Shown here piece after piece: positions 6,054-8,267 of a DNA stretch of 8,267 nucleotides; the stretch's first letter is position 1, and every line of letters begins with the position of its first letter. The notes beneath the pieces were generated by a model. It did not search any database. It was not told where the DNA came from and saw only the letters and a program-made list of their open reading frames with translations. Both the position numbers and the translations under genes were made by a program. Source of the DNA: Azospirillum brasilense (GTDB lineage: Bacteria; Pseudomonadota; Alphaproteobacteria; Rickettsiales; UBA3002); NCBI GenBank assembly GCA_003241645.1, contig QFOX01000076.1, positions 1 through 8,267 on the forward strand, given 5' to 3'.

Positions 6054-6431
6054 CTAGCCGTTACCATTGCAATAGGAGCGTGTATTTTCCAGCTTCCCTG
6101 CCTCACTAAAATAGATATCGAGAAAGCAGTAGTCGATCCAAACCATGCCAAGGTCGTAGGAATATTCGTTTTCTTTTGTCGCGTCCGGCTTCCCTAACAA
6201 CTCAACGACTTCCTCTTTTTTCATACCTTTTCTGAGGTGCTTCCGCTCCAAGTCGGAGGCCATGCACCGACGCGGTGCGGCTTTATTCACGACCTCATCA
6301 TGGTCATTCATTTGGCGGGATGCTGCCCATATTTCTTTGTTAAAACGGCAGGACTTATCGGTGATGACGTAAGCGGCAGCAGCTAATCCGAGGCATAATA
6401 CGGCGATGATGGCAGAGGTACGAGTTTTCAT
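6054..6431 (-). CDS. Small N-terminally anchored protein with BamE/SmpA-like domain
   Basis: The product has 125 residues from the ATG at 6431, chosen because it overlaps the upstream gene's TGA as ATGA; a frame extension to 6449 adds only six residues. A hydrophobic segment at 7-23 is a signal anchor or uncleaved signal; no lipobox (L-x-x-C) is visible, unlike true BamE lipoproteins. Residues 66-80 (LRKGMKKEEVVELLG) followed by KPD and SYDLGMVWIDYCFLDIYFSEAGKL fit the BamE/SmpA/OmlA pattern: a GM-x-x-x-EV-x-x-LLG-x-P helix and turn, then beta strands ending in a 'F...GKL' strand. BamE belongs to the outer-membrane protein assembly complex, but many BamE-like domains on other small exported proteins have unknown partners. 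Four cysteines outside the signal (28, 56, 102, 121) suggest disulfides and a periplasmic location. The assignment is by pattern only. Confidence 0.8.
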   Translation of the reverse strand: MKTRTSAIIAVLCLGLAAAAYVITDKSCRFNKEIWAASRQMNDHDEVVNKAAPRRCMASDLERKHLRKGMKKEEVVELLGKPDATKENEYSYDLGMVWIDYCFLDIYFSEAGKLENTRSYCNGNG

Positions 6432-6946
6432 GGGTGCTTCTCGTCCCATAGATAAACGGTTATGGCATTCTCGGCGCTAATATCACGCATGCAACGGAAT
6501 TGATCTTCTAGCCCTTGAAGTTGGACACGTTCTGCCTCTCGATATCCCCAACGGGTCGTGACGTAATCACATTCCTGCACTGCACGCTGCCCCATGGAGG
6601 CGAGTGTTGTCTTTAAGGCATCCTGGATGCGCTGGTCGTCAGTTCGTTGCGTTAATTCCTGCGAGTATTCCTTGAATAACTCATCCCACCACATGGCTTC
6701 GCGTTCCATGCAGTTTCTGCTAGTTGAGCCAACCGATATGTCTTTCATCACATGGGCATAGGCAGAGGAATCCACGACACATGCCTTCGTAAATTTTCCG
6801 ATGCAGGTTTCATACAGCTTATATTTGTCATTCGATGACGCGAGGCAGTCGTCCATAAATGATTGCCGCGTTGAATCGGCAGCGTTGGCAGACACGGCTA
6901 TGCCGCATAAAAATAGAAGGGTGGCTATGCTCGTAATACGCTTCAT
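6428..6946 (-). CDS. Secreted six-cysteine protein, possibly LprI-like (DUF1311)
   Basis: The product has 172 residues from the ATG at 6946, preceded by AAGG seven bases upstream; the open frame goes up to 6997 but the Sec signal starts at this methionine. The signal peptide MKRITSIATLLFLCGIAVSANA probably ends at A22. The mature part has six cysteines (34, 48, 56, 79, 126, 152), an even number consistent with three disulfides in the periplasm. The stretch from C79 (CMEREAMWWDELFKEYSQEL, LKTTLASMGQRAVQECDY, WGY, FRCMRD) follows the LprI/DUF1311 outline: C, E, a helix with Y, a helix of the aq-x-x-W type, C, a glycine turn, C and a final helix. Some LprI-type proteins inhibit lysozyme, which is intriguing for a phage-borne exported protein, but function cannot be concluded from this likeness. 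It lies in the middle of an operon: 28 bases below the Sel1 lipoprotein and overlapping the BamE-like gene by 4 bp. Confidence 0.8.
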   Translation of the reverse strand: MKRITSIATLLFLCGIAVSANAADSTRQSFMDDCLASSNDKYKLYETCIGKFTKACVVDSSAYAHVMKDISVGSTSRNCMEREAMWWDELFKEYSQELTQRTDDQRIQDALKTTLASMGQRAVQECDYVTTRWGYREAERVQLQGLEDQFRCMRDISAENAITVYLWDEKHP

Positions 6947-6974
6947 GTTGCGACCTTGGCTCCTAACATGCCCA

Positions 6975-7724
6975 TCAGTTCTTTTGAATCTTACCATACT
7001 TTTCAGCAGTATCAGGCCGGAGCTGCAGACCGATCATTTTGCCATTCTCGAAGACATAAGGGCATACGGGCGCGCGCAGGAATTGCTCAGCAATGTCCTC
7101 AGCTAATTCAATTTGCTCATCGGACATTCTCTTTTCCAGTTCTTCCTGTGACACACGTCGCCCGAACATTTTGATTGGTGTCATAGAGGCATGAACATGC
7201 GCTAGAATAAGGTTCGGCTCCACCAATGCACGCTCTGCTGGGGTAATGGTAGAATCCTTCAGCCCACCATATAAAGCCGCCAGATAGTGTGAGGAGTAGT
7301 AGCCCGCACCATCGCATGACATGCGTTGCATCCAGTAAAGTGACTGCGCATCATCTTGCCGCAAGCCGTAGCTCGCACCTATTTGGACAGGTTGGGCATC
7401 AGGAGTTGGGCGATAGCTTTTTTGTGCATACGCTTTTGCTAGAGTGATCTGTGCGCCAGTATGCCCCATTTCGGCAGCCTTGGTGAGATAGGCGACTGCT
7501 TGTTGGCCGGTTACAGAACCTTCTTCGCCGCCATAGCTAAAGCGGCGCCACATCAGTTGCATCGCATGCACATCGCCATTATCAGCGGCAGTTTTTATCG
7601 TATCAAAGCTATCCTTATACGTAATGCTGGACGGAGGCTGAGGCTTAAAACGTGGGTTTTCTTTCGGCGCGCATGCTGCAAGCGCCAAACAGCCCACTAA
7701 TAAAGCGATATTTTTTATAACCAT
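6975..7724 (-). CDS. Sel1-repeat (SLR/TPR-like) lipoprotein
   Basis: The product has 249 residues from the ATG at 7724, which has GGGGGAG just upstream on the minus strand and begins a lipoprotein signal (MVIKNIALLVGCLALAAC). The lipobox is LAAC with lipidated C18; the residue after it is alanine, not aspartate, so outer-membrane sorting is likely. The open frame extends to 7760, but those 12 residues would spoil the signal peptide. After a proline-rich linker (21-33), helical pairs of Sel1 type follow: AADNGDVHAMQLM, then AVAYLTKAAEMGHTGAQITLAKAYAQ (76-101), then DDAQSLYWMQRMSCDGAGYYSSHYLAALYGG (124-154). The repeats are degenerate, and a helical C-terminal part with two cysteines (C137, C221) ends the protein. 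Sel1 repeats mediate protein-protein contacts, so this may be the scaffold of the envelope set. It is the first gene of the four-gene operon. Confidence 0.85.
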   Translation of the reverse strand: MVIKNIALLVGCLALAACAPKENPRFKPQPPSSITYKDSFDTIKTAADNGDVHAMQLMWRRFSYGGEEGSVTGQQAVAYLTKAAEMGHTGAQITLAKAYAQKSYRPTPDAQPVQIGASYGLRQDDAQSLYWMQRMSCDGAGYYSSHYLAALYGGLKDSTITPAERALVEPNLILAHVHASMTPIKMFGRRVSQEELEKRMSDEQIELAEDIAEQFLRAPVCPYVFENGKMIGLQLRPDTAEKYGKIQKN

Positions 7725-7746
7725 CGAACTCCCCCACGGCACTTGG

Positions 7747-7763
7747 AGCATGGCCTCCATGCT
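7747..7763. repeat. Short inverted repeat in the leader of the envelope operon
   Basis: AGCATG (7747-7752) and CATGCT (7758-7763) form a perfect 6-bp stem with a 5-base loop. In the minus-strand transcript it would sit about 20 bases before the Sel1 gene start, where it could form a small hairpin near the ribosome site or an operator below the promoter. It is short enough to be chance. Confidence 0.3.
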
Positions 7764-7772
7764 GCGTCGCTA

Positions 7773-7802
7773 TTGATAGCCGTTTTTCTATAAATTTGTA
7801 AA
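7773..7802 (-). promoter_or_regulatory. Candidate promoter of the envelope operon
   Basis: On the minus strand, TTTACA (7802-7797; 5 of 6 consensus bases) and TATCAA (7778-7773; 4 of 6) are 18 bp apart. Transcription would begin near 7766, about 40 bases before the ATG at 7724. Read the other way, the same two hexamers are TTGATA and TGTAAA with the same 18-bp spacing, a weak plus-strand promoter pointing at the J-like gene. This 93-bp gap therefore may serve both directions. Confidence 0.4.
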
Positions 7803-7817
7803 CTTTACGAGTCTGCC

Positions 7818-8267
7818 ATGCCCCAGATTGCCATTGCTGCTGCCATGGCGGGCAGCACTGCGCTTATGACGGGCGCAACTTTTCTGAGTTATTCCGGGTT
7901 TGCTGCGGCCCTTGGCCATGCCGCGTTCGCGGGCGGGCTGTCATTCGTGGCTTCCGCGCTGACTGGCACGCCTTCGACCAGTCCCGGTGGCAGCACGGTA
8001 CCGCCGCTCGACCATGCGCTGGGGTTCGCGCCGTATCCGCAATACCCCAATTCGGAAATGCCCGTGCCGACCGTTTTCGGCATTGCTCGCCTGAATGGCG
8101 CGGTGGTGCATCAACGGGTCTATGGCGGCAATTTCGAGAAGTCGCATTACCTCGTGGTGTTCAGCGAGATCGGCTCCACGCTGGAGCAGCTTTTTATCGA
8201 CAAATACCGCATGGAGGATTTGCCAAACTACTACACGCGCACCAGCGGTATTCAGGATGAGTTTTCG
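7818..8267 (+). CDS. Tail-tip protein J/TipJ-like, N-terminal part, 3' partial
   Basis: The frame is open from the ATG at 7818 to the end of the window (150 codons) and continues beyond it. An in-frame TAA at 7791-7793 and no earlier ATG make this start likely, although the Shine-Dalgarno is poor (ACGAG). Residues 4-50 are alanine- and glycine-rich and hydrophobic, a region often seen at the front of these proteins. Residues 82-128 (PVPTVFGIARLNGAVVHQR, GGNFEKSHYLVVFSE, TLEQLFID) match the well-known opening of gpJ/TipJ-type tail proteins: IPVVYG, R.GG, then N.YLH.V...CEG and I....ID. These large proteins form the tail-tip hub and carry host-recognition regions further on. Together with the L-like gene at the left edge, it frames the cargo. 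The poor ribosome site and the opposite-strand operon just upstream suggest its expression depends on read-through from the tail operon or on a weak local promoter. Confidence 0.75.
   Translation, partial: MPQIAIAAAMAGSTALMTGATFLSYSGFAAALGHAAFAGGLSFVASALTGTPSTSPGGSTVPPLDHALGFAPYPQYPNSEMPVPTVFGIARLNGAVVHQRVYGGNFEKSHYLVVFSEIGSTLEQLFIDKYRMEDLPNYYTRTSGIQDEFS

Larger units (their letters stand above)
1..8267. mobile_element. Phage/prophage tail-tip region carrying internal cargo genes (partial)
   Basis: Three plus-strand genes with tail-tip character stand in the order expected for L-K-J of siphoviruses and GTA-like elements: a gpL-like protein with a C-terminal cysteine motif, a small possible NlpC/P60-type remnant, and a gpJ/TipJ-like protein. 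Non-structural genes, mostly on the minus strand, sit between them. Both edges of the window cut through tail genes, so the element continues on each side. No integrase, att site or packaging gene is visible, so the window alone cannot say whether this is an integrated prophage, a free phage or a domesticated tail locus. Confidence 0.65.

Noticed and set aside
6947..7760. Longer starts at 6997 (LprI-like protein) and 7760 (Sel1 lipoprotein)
   Set aside because: Both would put polar residues before clear signal peptides. The inner methionines at 6946 and 7724 have better ribosome sites, and the 6997 start would overlap the upstream gene.

Overview
The window is a piece of a phage or prophage genome, probably from an alphaproteobacterial host. 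It covers the tail-tip region, with two blocks of non-structural cargo placed between tail genes. The plus strand reads, in order: the end of a lambda gpL-like/BR0599-like tail-tip protein (runs in from the left edge, ends 1123), a small gene that may be a reduced NlpC/P60-type (gpK-like) tail component (2731-3048), and the start of a gpJ/TipJ-like tail protein (7818, runs off the right edge). This L-K-J order is the normal one for siphovirus and GTA-like tail tips. The host assignment rests only on general similarity to alphaproteobacterial phage tail clusters and on overall protein style. No marker gene for a host is present.

The first cargo block (1124 to about 2720) is a minus-strand hipBA toxin-antitoxin operon. 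The HipA kinase has its key motifs intact, the short HTH antitoxin HipB overlaps it by 4 bp, and a set of four same-orientation 20-bp boxes lies upstream. The boxes start at 2601, 2651, 2671 and 2701, so they are spaced in multiples of 10 bp, one or more helical turns. Box 1 covers the apparent hipB -10 element. Box 4 abuts the Shine-Dalgarno sequence of the plus-strand gene at 2731, so the antitoxin could influence that gene as well.

The second block (3045-7817) starts with a minus-strand protein resembling the DUF6602 family, a predicted PD-(D/E)XK-like fold whose last motif is altered to SVK. Divergent from it is a plus-strand five-helix membrane protein with a soluble tail (4382-5194). 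Next comes a compact four-gene minus-strand operon transcribed from 7724 down to 5227: a Sel1-repeat lipoprotein, a secreted six-cysteine LprI-like protein, a BamE/SmpA-like small anchored protein, and a polytopic membrane protein. All four are predicted envelope or exported proteins.

The cargo is fitted very tightly. hipA ends on the base next to the L stop codon, and the DUF6602-like gene shares a 4-bp CTAG double stop with the gene at 2731. The 3045-7724 genes look richer in A+T than the tail genes (judged by eye, not computed), as expected for cargo of separate origin. The most plausible reading is lysogenic-conversion or defence cargo: a toxin-antitoxin pair, a nuclease-like protein, and an uncharacterised envelope-protein set that could alter the host surface or exclude other phages. 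That functional reading is inference. No integrase, transposase, att site, tRNA, rRNA or CRISPR array is visible.
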